Source: Mucilaginibacter tundrae
Lineage (GTDB): Bacteria; Bacteroidota; Bacteroidia; Sphingobacteriales; Sphingobacteriaceae
Length of the DNA stretch: 31,625 bases
Assembly (NCBI RefSeq): GCF_013408825.1
Contig: NZ_JACCBZ010000015.1
Span: forward strand, 1-31,625
Reading direction: 5' to 3'
Made by a program: the position numbers and the translations under genes. The number at the start of each line of letters is the position of its first letter. Within the stretch, counting starts at the first letter, position 1. This document shows positions 1 through 10,567 of this stretch, piece by piece. Under the pieces are notes generated by a model. That model did not search any database. It was not told the origin of the DNA and worked only from the letters and a program-made list of their open reading frames with translations.

Positions 1-503
1 TATCTTCTTTAACAATGAGACTAGGTATTGAAAATATAATAAATATGCTGTTCATTTTTTATAAGCCTAACCTTTTAAAAAATCAAGCAGCAATGGCTTC
101 ATTAAAACAATTTTCCTAATGTCTAATTGCTACACTTTATTAGCAGGGGGTATAAAACCCCCTTTTTGTTTAGAAGTGTAGCAATTATTAGCAGAATAGT
201 TAAGTTATAGTAGATATCTCCTTCATGAACACAGTCTTCTTGTATTGTAACGTAAATGTTACTTTTAGATAAATATTATTCAATTAGTTTTAAAGCATAT
301 TATTAATACTCACAACCTTATCGACATGCACAATCTACACCCTAACTGCGGAATACCCTCTCTCAATAATTGTCTTTATAGCTATCTCGATAACCCTGTG
401 TTAGCCTAAGCTTTTATACACATTCGACAAAACATTTCTACCAAGCATGGTTACGGCCGTGCTATGCTCAGAAAATATTACCAAATCACAATTCAATATA
501 CCA
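1..503. other. Intergenic region upstream of the Rhs locus
   Basis: No convincing complete gene. On the + strand a frame is open from the window edge to a TAA at 117-119 (about 38 codons). It could be the tail of an upstream gene, because a terminator-like hairpin follows at once, but the peptide is not recognisable. The rest (about 190-503) is A+T rich. It must hold the promoter for the first surface-protein gene. The best match I see is TTTT at 263-266 and TAGTTTTA at 285-292 with an 18-bp spacer, a weak fit to the Bacteroidota TTTG/TAnnTTTG pattern. Confidence 0.5.
124..187 (+). repeat. Nested hairpin element, copy 1 (terminator-like core)
   Basis: Outer arms are a perfect 14-bp inverted repeat, TAATTGCTACACTT (124-137) against AAGTGTAGCAATTA (174-187). 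Inside is a second hairpin, GGGGG (146-150), loop TATAAAA, CCCCC (158-162), followed by TTTTTG, which is a textbook intrinsic terminator on the + strand. The same architecture recurs on the - strand at 12760-12818: TTGCTACACTT, G-run, C-run plus TTTTTG, TGTAGCAA. The two copies face each other across the Rhs genes. It may be only a dispersed terminator or REP-like repeat, or an end of a mobile island. Confidence 0.7.
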
Positions 504-1577
504 ATGAAAAAAATCTACTTCTTAGTCTTAGCGTTTGTTTTAACAGCTAACTTTTCCTTTGCCCAATGGACAACCAGCGGATCTAATATTTATTATAATA
601 CAGGTGCTGTGGGTATTGGGACAACAACACCTACGCTTGGGGCACTTCAGATAAACGGTGGGGGGGATCTGATATCACTTTATAGCAACGCCAATAACGT
701 TGTTCAATTTAACGCTTACAATAGCCCTGATTTTAGATTAATTCAAAGAAGTAATGCCATAATGACCTTGTGGACCAATACTACCGAGCAAATGCGTATC
801 GATCAGTCGGGAAATGTTGGTATTGGGACAACCAGTCTACCAGCGAAGTTTAATGTTTACCAAAACGTCGGTTTGGGAAGCGTTCCCCAGAGTTTTTCCT
901 TATTAAGTACGGTAAGCGGTTTAGCAGGCACGGGAAATGATTTTCAAAATAACATTTGGCTGGTAAGAAACGCAGCAGGCAGTGACTGGTATACCACTCG
1001 TCTACACGACGGGATTTCAATTGATGGGACTTCCCAAAACCCGCAGGTCAATACGCTTACATGGTGGGAACGCGACCCCAATCAAAATATACAGTCGTGG
1101 GGAAATGGTAATGCCACTTATCTTACTATACATAATGGTAATGTAGGGATCGGTACGACAGACAATGCCAATTGGCAACTTGGTACATCCGTTTATAAAC
1201 TAGCTGTAAATGGAAGCATTGTAGCTACAGCTATTACTGTAAAAGCTAATGCGAACTGGCCTGATTATGTGTTCAACCCGACATATAAGCTAATCCCGCT
1301 TAGTGAACTAAAAGAATATGTTAATCAAAACAGTCGTTTACCGGGTTTTCCTTCTGCAGCTGATGTCTCAAGAAATGGATTGAACTTAGGTGAAACGGAC
1401 AAGTTATTAACCAGGAAGGTTGAAGAGTTGACTTTATATCTGATTGAAAAAGATGGGCAGTCGAAAGAACAGCAACAGCAGATTGATTCGTTAAAAAATC
1501 AACTGAATTCTCAACAAGAGCAATTAGATCAATTAAAAGCCCAATTAAGCAGTCTTCTTAAACAACAAAAGAATTAA
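504..1577 (+). CDS. Secreted tail-fibre-like surface protein with GIGT repeats
   Basis: This 357-residue protein starts at the ATG that gives a clean signal peptide (MKKIYFLVLAFVL...SFAQ). An in-frame ATG at 447 would add 19 residues ahead of the signal peptide and is less likely. The body carries three 'VGIGTT' repeat motifs (as in SGNVGIGTT), typical of Bacteroidota tail-fibre-like or cell-surface fibrous proteins. Near the C-terminus is the family's conserved module (DYVFNPTYKL, LSELKEYV, RLPGFPSA, LNLGE, KVEELTLYLIEKD), then a Q-rich coiled coil. In phage tail-spike proteins the equivalent region is a chaperone or trimerisation segment. Here the exact role is unknown. It is the first gene of an apparent operon: the next ATG follows its stop directly. 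A role in surface display with the Rhs proteins is inferred from position. Confidence 0.75.
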   Translation: MKKIYFLVLAFVLTANFSFAQWTTSGSNIYYNTGAVGIGTTTPTLGALQINGGGDLISLYSNANNVVQFNAYNSPDFRLIQRSNAIMTLWTNTTEQMRIDQSGNVGIGTTSLPAKFNVYQNVGLGSVPQSFSLLSTVSGLAGTGNDFQNNIWLVRNAAGSDWYTTRLHDGISIDGTSQNPQVNTLTWWERDPNQNIQSWGNGNATYLTIHNGNVGIGTTDNANWQLGTSVYKLAVNGSIVATAITVKANANWPDYVFNPTYKLIPLSELKEYVNQNSRLPGFPSAADVSRNGLNLGETDKLLTRKVEELTLYLIEKDGQSKEQQQQIDSLKNQLNSQQEQLDQLKAQLSSLLKQQKN

Positions 1578-2515
1578 ATGAAAAAGCTACTTCTATCCTT
1601 ATCATTGGAAACAACCTGTTTCGCCACTTATGCTCAAAATACTTTTCCTAGTTCAGGCAATGTTGGAATAGGAACAATGAGTCCATCTGCAGCATTTGAT
1701 GTAGTTGGGGATATTAGTATAAGAGGTTTTGTTGTCAGCACGACCCGGTCAAATTATCTTTCATTTATTGGTGGAGGGAGTAATCAGGGTGCGATTTATC
1801 TTGGAAGTGACAATAGATTACATATAAATGGGTATGCTAATGGTGCACAATTTGATCAGGGATTATCAACCTCAGGCATTTCACCTTTACCCGGTGGCGG
1901 TGACCAGATCAGTATATATTATGGGGACTTAAATCTATTGGAATCAGCAGGCGTTCCAACATATCTTCGCTCAACAAACCAAGACTTGAAATTACAATCT
2001 GGTTCAACTTATAATTTGATACTTAATTCTAGTTCTGGTAATGTACTCATAGGCAAAACCTCTCAAACAAACACTGCATATATATTAGATGTCAACGGCA
2101 GTGTAAGGGCAAATGCAATAACTGTTAATACTTCCGGAGCAGATTTCGTATTTGAACCTTCCTATAAATTGTGGACACTTCCAAGCCTAAAAGAATACAT
2201 AACCAAAAACCATCATCTCCCTGAAATCGCCTCAGCTAAAGAAATGCAGGCGGATGGCTTAAATGTTGGTGAGAATCAGGTTAAGTTATGCAGAAAGTGG
2301 AGGAGTTGACTTTGTATCTGATTGAGAAAGATGAGATCATTCGTAAGCAACAAAATCAGATCGAGATCCAAGCGGAAACAATAAAACAAATTGCTGCACA
2401 ACAACAGACGCAGCAAGCACAGATTGATTTATTAACAAAGCTAGTGTTGAATTCATCAAAAAAATAACAAACCTATTACTCGATGTAGTCATCCGCTTAG
2501 CAATTCAGATTGGTA
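1578..2515 (+). pseudogene. Second tail-fibre-like surface protein, frameshifted near the C-terminus
   Basis: A paralogue of the preceding gene: signal peptide (ends ATYAQ), a 'GNVGIGT' motif, and the same C-terminal module (DFVFEPSYKL, LKEYI, HLPEIASA, LNVGE). The uninterrupted frame ends at 2309 with an aberrant tail (KLCRKWRS). A one-base slip near 2286-2288 restores the expected text, MQKVEELTLYLIEKDE plus a Q-rich coiled coil, reading on to a stop at 2513-2515. The conserved KVEELTLYLIEKD also sits in the intact paralogue, so a one-base deletion is strongly supported. It could be a real mutation or an assembly error. The product without the coiled coil would probably not oligomerise normally. 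Confidence 0.75.
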
Positions 2516-2578
2516 ATATCAAAACAGACTAAACCCCAAAGCTCATTCTTAATACTATATTAAATAGTAGAAACTCAT

Positions 2579-5500
2579 ATGAAACTAAAACACTTATTTT
2601 TTTATTGCCCGTTATTTTTAATAAACACATTATCATTTGCGCAAAACAATATTGTGCATGTCAATCAGGCTACAGGCGCGGCAAATGTGACCATACCTTT
2701 GTATACAATAAACGCGGCCCATGTATCCCTGCCAATAACTCTTTCATACAGTGCGACGGGGTTAAGAATAGATGATGTCGAAGGTACAGCCGGCGTCGGA
2801 TGGAATCTCGTCGCGGGAGGATCGATCACACGCCAGGTACGAGGGTTACCGGACGACATACAGACTGATAACGCGGGGCGTTCGCTATCGGGATGGATGT
2901 CCAATACTGTCGAAACAGCGTTAAAGTCACACACATTTGCAAATCTGGGGGCAAATTCTACCTGCACTGATGAAACCACTGATATAAATTATATCAATCA
3001 AAATTTTTACGCATCAACCGTCCCAATGGATACTGAACCAGATATTTTTTCGGTCAATGCTCCGGGGCTTTCTTGTCAATTGGTATTCGATAGTAGTACC
3101 CAAACATTTCAACCTATACCATATCAGGATTTGCAGATCAGTTATGTAAAGAATTCAACAAATGGGATTTTGTCATTTACGATTACCAACGATCAGGGTA
3201 TTGCCTATACCTTTGCGTCGCCTGAAACTTCGTTCCAACAGGCAAGTAACCCGCCGCTTACAACAAGCCAATACTTCGCGCTTGCCCATAATCAATATTC
3301 AGGAGGAGTAACTTATTACAGCGCATGGGACCTTACTTCCATAGCGGATACTTATAATAACAGTATTCAGTTAAGTTATATACAAGGCTCAAAAAAGGGA
3401 TATTCAAACCCGGTGCAGGTGGTTCTGAATGAGGGTTCATCCCTTACAACTTTATATACTATTACCGGCGCTACCACTCCAAATCTCGTTTCGCAAATAC
3501 ATTATAGCGATGGGGTAAATACAACTCTTGCTTTCAATATTACTTACAATACTAATACAGTTACGCAGAAATCGTATGTAGCAGCAATCGGGGGGCTAGG
3601 CCGTAATTTTCAGTTCAACTATAATAAAGTTGTTGCAAATTACCCTAGTAATACCAAACTCTTTGGCCGCTATTTCCTAAATAGTGTTACTGATGGTGAT
3701 TGTTCGTCACCATTTTATTATTCGTTCACATATAATGGATCAAGTGGTTTGCCAGACTCAACTTCCACCGGTGTAGATTTTTACGGATATTACAACGGGT
3801 ATTCAAATAACATCTCATTGATACCTAACATAGAGATTAATCCTTCAACATCAGGGTATGACCGCTACCGCAATTCACTGTCTGAGGATATAAATCTAAA
3901 CGTTATTAACACAGTATATCCGGTTAGTATAAACAATTACGCCGACTCTCGTGAACCAAATGCTGGCGGAATTGGAGGCGCCAGCTATGGTACATTATCC
4001 CAAATAACCTACGCTGATGGTGGTTACACCAGCTTTCTTTTTGAACCAAATGATTACTATGATAAGGTCATCAGACAAAATGTTTCAGGGTCAGGTATTC
4101 GTGTTACACAGATACAAGATAACGATGGCAGTAAAACAATAACTAAGAATTATAGCTATATAGATCCCGCAACAGGCTTTTCAAGCGGACAACCGGTTTC
4201 ATTACCGATTTTTGCATTTACCACACCGTATACGGGAAGCGCAACGACGACTTGTAATGGCTGCCAAATCGGTCCGAACGCTGATCTATGGGCTTATTCC
4301 ACCGTCAGATCCGTTTCTGACCTATCGTCAGAGGATCATACAGTCTATTATAGTTCAGTTACTGAAACTCAAACTGGCGCGGGTTATACGGTTTATCATT
4401 TTGCTAATCCGGCTACTTACGGTTCGGCTGCCATAACAGGACCACTTGCATGGAACCCAACGGTGTCAGATTTTGGGCGTATGTCAAACGGATCAACGTG
4501 TCCGTCGGTAGGATTTTTGAGAAATGACACCTATACATACCCTTTTCCGCCAAGTCCAAATTATGATTTTGAACGCGGCTTAGTCTCTCAAATCGCAAAC
4601 TTTAATGACAATGGACAGAAAGTAAGTGAAGTGGATTATACTTATTCGACTCCTGAAACGCCGAATGTTATAACTGCATTAAAGTATGATTTTTTTCCCA
4701 TCGGCAGCTATGGTAACCCGATAAGTTATGCGACCTACCCAATTTATACCGGAGTTGGGCCATTGCTTATTCAAAAGACAAGCGAAGTATTTGATCTTAC
4801 AGCAGGAACAAATGTGCCATTAACTACGGGCCAAACAACAACAATCAATTACAAATATAATGGCCTCCTACACAAACAGCCGACTCAAATCGCTGTGTTA
4901 AACAGCGATGGTACCCGACAGACGACCAATTTCGTGTATGCTAAAGATTATGTTATTCCCTATAACACAACTTACAATACATACCTGCCTGGTGATAGCT
5001 ATGCAACTGCTATCCAAAGCCTACAATACATGAATATCAATGTCCCGGTCGAAAAATATTTCCAGGTAACCGCTAACGGTTCTTCTACCCCGATCACTAC
5101 TGGTGGTGAATTAACCGAATACGGCGTTTTCAATCTTCCTGCCGCAAAACACCTGACGGAACCAGTAACAAAATTAAAGTTTATAGCTACCAATGGAACT
5201 TCAGCGGTATTTCAGCCATCGTCAATAAACAGCAGTACGGCGAAGTTTCAATACGATCCGAATTACGTATTCGTTACAGAAAATGACCTGGCCTACGATT
5301 ACAGTGGTTATTTGTTATCAAGCGACGATGGGTTCAAAAATATACAAACAACTCTGATTGATCATAATACCTTTCAGCCGAAGGCTTTCGTGAAAGGCGC
5401 AATGTACACTGAGATAGCTATAGATGATTTTGACAGTAAGACATCTGCGAATGCTTTTACTGTTAGCACCAGCGGTTCCACTGCGGCACAGACCATCAAT

Positions 5501-6295
5501 TATTCAGTACTAGGGCGTTCAGGAGCCGGAGCAATGAGTTTTGGTCAGGGTGTAACGTTGAGCACATCGTTAAGTAAGAATGTAATCGCTTCCAATTATA
5601 CTTTATCGCTTTGGGTTAAATCTGCAGCTGCAGGGCAAATAGATGTAAAAGTAGCAGGAAATGTAACCAACAATGCTGTATGTCCATATGGAAATACCAG
5701 TGCAACTCCGACAGGCTGGCAATATGTTCAGGTGCCATTATCGCTAACGGGAATAACATCTGCAAATTTTACTGTTAGCCTGACACTTGATGCTACTTTA
5801 AGTACACAAAATATTACGGTTGACGATATTTTGTGTTATCCGGATATAGCAGAGATCAACACATTTGCATATGACCCGACTACACATTATAAAACTACCG
5901 AGACTAACACGAATGGCATAAGCAAATATTATACTATAGATCAGTTTGGGCGCACTCATTATATTTATGATCAAGATAAAAATATTTTATTACGCAATAC
6001 CTACACTTCGCTGTACAATATACAGCAGTTAAACAATTCGCCACAGTCATTTTCATATGTAGTAACAAACGGTAATCAATATACTTTTACCAATACGACA
6101 TTTCAGTCAGCATGTGCTACCCCACCAGCGGTTACAAGGTGGGCCCCCTCTACGGGTGGCTACTTTTACACCTACGGTAATGCTCCGTTCACTTACACAT
6201 ATACGGGTACACAAAAAACATTTCAGGTTTGCATGTGGCCCAACTATACTGCTGGAGGGGCCGATGACCAATGTCTGGTAGTTACAGTGCCGTAA
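2579..6295 (+). CDS. Large secreted SpvB/Rhs-like protein with YD-type repeats
   Basis: A 1,238-residue protein with an N-terminal signal peptide (MKLKHLFFYC...SFAQ). Residues about 25-90 contain the segment common to SpvB/TcaC and Rhs-type proteins (ITLSYSATGLRIDD, GTAGVGWNLVAGGSITR). A long beta-rich middle follows. Residues about 948-1090 look like a jelly-roll, carbohydrate-binding-like insert (opens DDFDSKT, closes NITVDDILCYPD). YD-type repeats (FGRTHYIYDQDKNILL) come next, then a roughly 80-residue C-terminal beta domain with three cysteines. No toxin tip is recognisable. Proteins of this type usually lie directly upstream of an Rhs-core protein in Bacteroidota, as here, and may act as the shell or partner of that protein. 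The function is inferred from context. A gap of about 50 bp to the next gene suggests co-transcription. Confidence 0.75.
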   Translation: MKLKHLFFYCPLFLINTLSFAQNNIVHVNQATGAANVTIPLYTINAAHVSLPITLSYSATGLRIDDVEGTAGVGWNLVAGGSITRQVRGLPDDIQTDNAGRSLSGWMSNTVETALKSHTFANLGANSTCTDETTDINYINQNFYASTVPMDTEPDIFSVNAPGLSCQLVFDSSTQTFQPIPYQDLQISYVKNSTNGILSFTITNDQGIAYTFASPETSFQQASNPPLTTSQYFALAHNQYSGGVTYYSAWDLTSIADTYNNSIQLSYIQGSKKGYSNPVQVVLNEGSSLTTLYTITGATTPNLVSQIHYSDGVNTTLAFNITYNTNTVTQKSYVAAIGGLGRNFQFNYNKVVANYPSNTKLFGRYFLNSVTDGDCSSPFYYSFTYNGSSGLPDSTSTGVDFYGYYNGYSNNISLIPNIEINPSTSGYDRYRNSLSEDINLNVINTVYPVSINNYADSREPNAGGIGGASYGTLSQITYADGGYTSFLFEPNDYYDKVIRQNVSGSGIRVTQIQDNDGSKTITKNYSYIDPATGFSSGQPVSLPIFAFTTPYTGSATTTCNGCQIGPNADLWAYSTVRSVSDLSSEDHTVYYSSVTETQTGAGYTVYHFANPATYGSAAITGPLAWNPTVSDFGRMSNGSTCPSVGFLRNDTYTYPFPPSPNYDFERGLVSQIANFNDNGQKVSEVDYTYSTPETPNVITALKYDFFPIGSYGNPISYATYPIYTGVGPLLIQKTSEVFDLTAGTNVPLTTGQTTTINYKYNGLLHKQPTQIAVLNSDGTRQTTNFVYAKDYVIPYNTTYNTYLPGDSYATAIQSLQYMNINVPVEKYFQVTANGSSTPITTGGELTEYGVFNLPAAKHLTEPVTKLKFIATNGTSAVFQPSSINSSTAKFQYDPNYVFVTENDLAYDYSGYLLSSDDGFKNIQTTLIDHNTFQPKAFVKGAMYTEIAIDDFDSKTSANAFTVSTSGSTAAQTINYSVLGRSGAGAMSFGQGVTLSTSLSKNVIASNYTLSLWVKSAAAGQIDVKVAGNVTNNAVCPYGNTSATPTGWQYVQVPLSLTGITSANFTVSLTLDATLSTQNITVDDILCYPDIAEINTFAYDPTTHYKTTETNTNGISKYYTIDQFGRTHYIYDQDKNILLRNTYTSLYNIQQLNNSPQSFSYVVTNGNQYTFTNTTFQSACATPPAVTRWAPSTGGYFYTYGNAPFTYTYTGTQKTFQVCMWPNYTAGGADDQCLVVTVP

Positions 6296-6344
6296 TCAAC
6301 ATATATACTATATTATAAACTCTAATCCATCCTTATCAAATATC

Positions 6345-9300
6345 ATGAACATTTTTAAATGTATAATTTGTTTAGTAGCCGTGCTCAGTTGGGAGTGGGG
6401 AACGGCAACCGCTCAAACCGTTTCCAGCAGTGTTAAACAAGACATAGTGAAAGTTTCTGGTGTTACCTCGGATAGCCAAATAGGGTCACTGCCGGTTGGC
6501 AATATAGAGACCACCAATGTTTACAAAGATGGTTTGGGCAGAGCGGTACAAACTGTTGCGCTACAAGCCAGTCCCAATTCAAACAATGATATTGTTCAGG
6601 TATTTAATTATAATAATTTAGGGCAGCAAACCATGAGTTACCTGCCATATGTTGATAATACCGGTGTCTACCCAATTGGCGGTTATAGATCAACCGGAAT
6701 TGCCGATCAGGGTAGCTATTATGGCAGTAATAATACATCGTCAAACCCAAATAAAGTTGCTAACGATTCAGCACCATACAGCCAGCAAGTATTTGAGAAT
6801 AGTCCATTTCAGCGGGTATTTGAATCAGGAATGGTTGGTAATGGTTTTCAAACCAGCGGGGGAACCGGAACACAGCATTACAAAACGCAAAATGTTCGCT
6901 CAAACGTACCAGGCGATAACGTTTTGCAATGGGGTAATAATGGAACCTATATAGGGGATTATGGGCCAAATGTGCTTTCAGTTAGTGATATAACCGATGA
7001 AGATGGAGCGGAAACTTTGATTTTTAAAGATGTGGACAATCATATCATATTAAAGCGACAATTGGCTAATCAGACAGTAAATAATGTATTTGAAACATAT
7101 TTCGACACTTATTGTATATATAATGCTGCCGGTGCCATAAGTTATATAATTCCACCTAAAGCGATAGCTATGATGAATGTCTCACAAAGTTATAGCATAT
7201 CGCCAACAGCCATATCAAATCTTATCTTTTCATTTCAATATGATAACCGTGGCAGGCTTATACAAAAAAACATGCCAGGCGTTGCCCCAATATACATTAT
7301 TTATGATCCAATGGGCCGGCCGGTTTTAGAACAAGATGGAAATTTACGCCTTAAAAACCAATGGAGCTATAGTAAATATGATTACAAAGGGCATGTTATA
7401 AGCCAGGGGATTTACACTGATAATATTAATATCGCCACAAGCAACCAGAGTGGCCAGGCAGCTATGCAAGCCTACATGGCTTCATCTGCTATCGTAAGCG
7501 CATATCAAAGTTCTTGGTATGAAACGCGTACGAATAGTGTTGCTACAGGATATTATACGAATACCGTTTTTCCAACAAAAAACAATGACGGCACCGGCTC
7601 GGCTTTACTCGATCTTGGCTATTCTTACTACGATAACTATAGTTTAACCCAGAAAGTAAACCCTGACTATACGTATCAGAACCAAAATTTATCTGCGACC
7701 GAAGGTGGCGTGCAATATACAGAGGCGGGTGCTACAACAGCTCCAACAACCGGACTGGTGACAATGATCCGTAAAAAAACGATAGGTGCCGGATTTAATA
7801 ATAATTATATTTGGCTGATAAATGTTGTATTTTACGATAAAAACTTACATCCTATACAAGTCCAGAGCAATAACCAGTTAAATTATACGGCGGCAACTAA
7901 CACCACCACCGAAGTAGTTACTGATTATATGACCAATTTACCTGATTTTACCGGGAAACCTTTAGTCACCAAAGTTGTCAAAAATGCAGGCGCTGCCGGT
8001 ACCACCACTATTTTAACAGTAGCCACTTACGATACCCATAATGAAAGGTTATTATACCTAGATCAAACCTATAACAATCAACCCACTACACGTATCGCGT
8101 CTTATGAGTATAACGAAATGGGGCAATTGGTGAAAAAGAATCTTGCCCCCTACACCGGAACAGCAATATCTGCAAATGTGGCATTGGGACCTGCCAACTC
8201 ACTAACTTCGACCAGTCCTCCAACAACACTTACTGCAAGCAACAGTATTGTAATCTCATCTGGCCCAGCAGGCTCAACAGGAGCGGCTCAATCATTTGTC
8301 GTACCTGCTGGAGCAACTTTTAGCGCGACTATTATACCAACCGCTCTTCAATCGGTAGATTTAAGATATAATATAAGGGGGCAGTTGATTTCGATCAACA
8401 ATAGTACCTTAACTAATGATAATGGCATAACCAATAATGATTCAAATGATTTGTTTGGAATGCAGATTATGTACGATCTGCCTGATGGAGCTTTATTAAA
8501 TGCCAAAGCCTCTTACACCGGTAAGGTTTCAGGGGTGAAGTGGATGACTGTTGATGAAAAATTTAATAAGACCAATGAACGAAGCTATACTTATAATTAT
8601 GACCTGCTCAATCGTCTAGTTTCTGCTAATTATGGTGAACGACTATCCGGCAGTAGCGCCAATTTCAATCTCAATCCGGATGGTTTTGATGAAAACGGAA
8701 TAACTTATGATGAGAATGGTAATTTATTAACGCTTAATCGAAATTCTTCGAGTGTAGGGGCGAGTTCTTATACGCAAATAGACCAATTGGTTTATAGCTA
8801 TAGTAGTTTAACTATGCCGAATCAACTGGCGAATGTTAGTGATGCGAACAATTCTAATAGCGCTCAGTATACCGGTTATGGCTTTTATAACCTGACAGGA
8901 ATCACGACATTAGCTGCTACTACTACCCATTATCAATACGATCCCAATGGTAATCTTACTAGCGATCCCTATAAAGGTATAACAATAGGCTACAATGGTC
9001 TAAACAAAACTGATAACATTCAGATGGTAACCGGGCCAAAAGGGGCAGTAATAAGTCCGGGATACCGGTTTATTAACTATACCTATGATGCCTCGGGAAC
9101 GTTGATAAGGAAACAGCAATATGACCTGGGGACATTAGTTACTACTACTGACTACATCGGCGGCTTTGTTTACCTTACACAAGGCACAGGAACTCCCGCA
9201 CTGTCATACTTTCCGATGAGCGAAGGCCGGGTTATAAATTCTGCGGGTACCTCAATACCAGAGTTTATTATTGCAGATCAGCAGGGTAATGCCCGTTTTA

Positions 9301-10559
9301 GTTTCCAGGCACAAGGGGCCACAGGTATTAAAATTATTCAGGAAAATAGCTATTATGCCTTTGGCCTCATTATGCCGAATAGCCCAATATCTATGCCTAC
9401 GTTACCAAACAAACGGTTGTACAATGGTGGCGCTGAATGGCAGAATGATTACAGTAACCTGCCCGATTATTACCAAACTTTTTACCGTAACTATGATGCG
9501 GGACTTGGGCGGTTTGTTGGCGCAGACCCAATGGGAGAGTCAGCAAGCTCAATGACAAACTATCAGTATGCGAATAATAATCCAATATCATTTAATGATC
9601 CTTTGGGAAATACATCAAATTCTGCCAGTTTTGATGGGGGATGCGATGGTTGCACTGTTAGTAATACAAGTGGAGTTACAACTATTGATGTTCCTGATCC
9701 GCCAACAGGAAATACTGGTGATCAGGGTGGTAGCGGCCCAGGGGGGGACGGTTACAACCCGTTCTATTATTATACTGGCCCGGGACCAAAACAAAAAGCA
9801 GCAGTACGGGCGCCAACAGAACATTATACAAATTTTATTACACCAAATGGCGGGCTGTCAGTAACTGGTGATTCACAAGCGCTTGATGGATTTAGTAGTA
9901 TATCCCTGGCTAATTATGATCTGGATAATGGTATAAATGCCATTACCGAAGCATCTGCTACAAGTGCATCAGATGGATTGGATAGAACATTTGATATCAG
10001 CGATAACGATTTAAAATCTGATATTTGGCAGGGAATGCTTAATTCGTCTAACGCATACAATCCGTTTATTGGCTCAAGTGCTACGGTTAGTTCTTCGGCA
10101 AACGCCAATTCGGGGGGAAATGCGCTTTTTGGAAGTACCCAAACATTAAAATCTGGAATAGAATATGATCCGCTTAATACCGTAATAGGCACATTTAATC
10201 TTTCAACATATAGTTCAGTTTCGCACTCTGGTGGTGAACACCTACTAAATGGTAATGTTACTACATTTCTTAATCAAAGAGGAAAAAGTACAACAAGTGA
10301 TTCCAACGTAAATCTTTTTGTTTACCATTTTAAAATCACCAGTGATATTGGATATGAAATTGAACTGGGAACTGATTCTTGGAATATAAATTATGGGCTG
10401 TCTTGGGAAAAAGGGCTATCAATAGGAGCTGCAGTAAATGGACATGGATTTGATTCTTCTTATATGCCGAATGCAGGTGGAGTATTGCTGATTGGCGCAG
10501 GTATCGTAGACCCCGAATTAATACCAGTAGTCATAAAACAATTGGCAACTTCAAAATAA
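6345..10559 (+). CDS. Rhs repeat-associated core protein with unrecognised C-terminal tip
   Basis: A 1,404-residue secreted protein (signal peptide ends TATAQ). The N-terminal region (about 30-170; KDGLGRAVQTVAL, VFNYNNLGQQTMSYLPY) matches the DUF6443-type head common in Bacteroidota Rhs proteins. YD repeats fill the middle (YEYNEMGQLVKK, YDPNGNLTSDP, FINYTYDASGTLIRK). The Rhs core ends with YDAGLGRFVGADP, YQYANNNPISFNDPLGN at about residue 1085. The last 320 residues are the variable tip: a Gly/Pro-rich linker (GDQGGSGPGGDGYNPF) and then a domain I do not recognise. The family rule is a beta-cage shell enclosing a polymorphic toxin tip, so toxin function is inferred from that rule, not from a catalytic motif. 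The following gene starts 8 bp downstream. Confidence 0.88.
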   Translation: MNIFKCIICLVAVLSWEWGTATAQTVSSSVKQDIVKVSGVTSDSQIGSLPVGNIETTNVYKDGLGRAVQTVALQASPNSNNDIVQVFNYNNLGQQTMSYLPYVDNTGVYPIGGYRSTGIADQGSYYGSNNTSSNPNKVANDSAPYSQQVFENSPFQRVFESGMVGNGFQTSGGTGTQHYKTQNVRSNVPGDNVLQWGNNGTYIGDYGPNVLSVSDITDEDGAETLIFKDVDNHIILKRQLANQTVNNVFETYFDTYCIYNAAGAISYIIPPKAIAMMNVSQSYSISPTAISNLIFSFQYDNRGRLIQKNMPGVAPIYIIYDPMGRPVLEQDGNLRLKNQWSYSKYDYKGHVISQGIYTDNINIATSNQSGQAAMQAYMASSAIVSAYQSSWYETRTNSVATGYYTNTVFPTKNNDGTGSALLDLGYSYYDNYSLTQKVNPDYTYQNQNLSATEGGVQYTEAGATTAPTTGLVTMIRKKTIGAGFNNNYIWLINVVFYDKNLHPIQVQSNNQLNYTAATNTTTEVVTDYMTNLPDFTGKPLVTKVVKNAGAAGTTTILTVATYDTHNERLLYLDQTYNNQPTTRIASYEYNEMGQLVKKNLAPYTGTAISANVALGPANSLTSTSPPTTLTASNSIVISSGPAGSTGAAQSFVVPAGATFSATIIPTALQSVDLRYNIRGQLISINNSTLTNDNGITNNDSNDLFGMQIMYDLPDGALLNAKASYTGKVSGVKWMTVDEKFNKTNERSYTYNYDLLNRLVSANYGERLSGSSANFNLNPDGFDENGITYDENGNLLTLNRNSSSVGASSYTQIDQLVYSYSSLTMPNQLANVSDANNSNSAQYTGYGFYNLTGITTLAATTTHYQYDPNGNLTSDPYKGITIGYNGLNKTDNIQMVTGPKGAVISPGYRFINYTYDASGTLIRKQQYDLGTLVTTTDYIGGFVYLTQGTGTPALSYFPMSEGRVINSAGTSIPEFIIADQQGNARFSFQAQGATGIKIIQENSYYAFGLIMPNSPISMPTLPNKRLYNGGAEWQNDYSNLPDYYQTFYRNYDAGLGRFVGADPMGESASSMTNYQYANNNPISFNDPLGNTSNSASFDGGCDGCTVSNTSGVTTIDVPDPPTGNTGDQGGSGPGGDGYNPFYYYTGPGPKQKAAVRAPTEHYTNFITPNGGLSVTGDSQALDGFSSISLANYDLDNGINAITEASATSASDGLDRTFDISDNDLKSDIWQGMLNSSNAYNPFIGSSATVSSSANANSGGNALFGSTQTLKSGIEYDPLNTVIGTFNLSTYSSVSHSGGEHLLNGNVTTFLNQRGKSTTSDSNVNLFVYHFKITSDIGYEIELGTDSWNINYGLSWEKGLSIGAAVNGHGFDSSYMPNAGGVLLIGAGIVDPELIPVVIKQLATSK

Positions 10560-10567
10560 TACTAAAA

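Noticed and set aside
3..119. Open frame from the window edge to a TAA just before hairpin element copy 1
   Set aside because: Only 38 codons, no recognisable sequence, and the start lies outside the window. Kept as a remark on the intergenic region, not as a gene.
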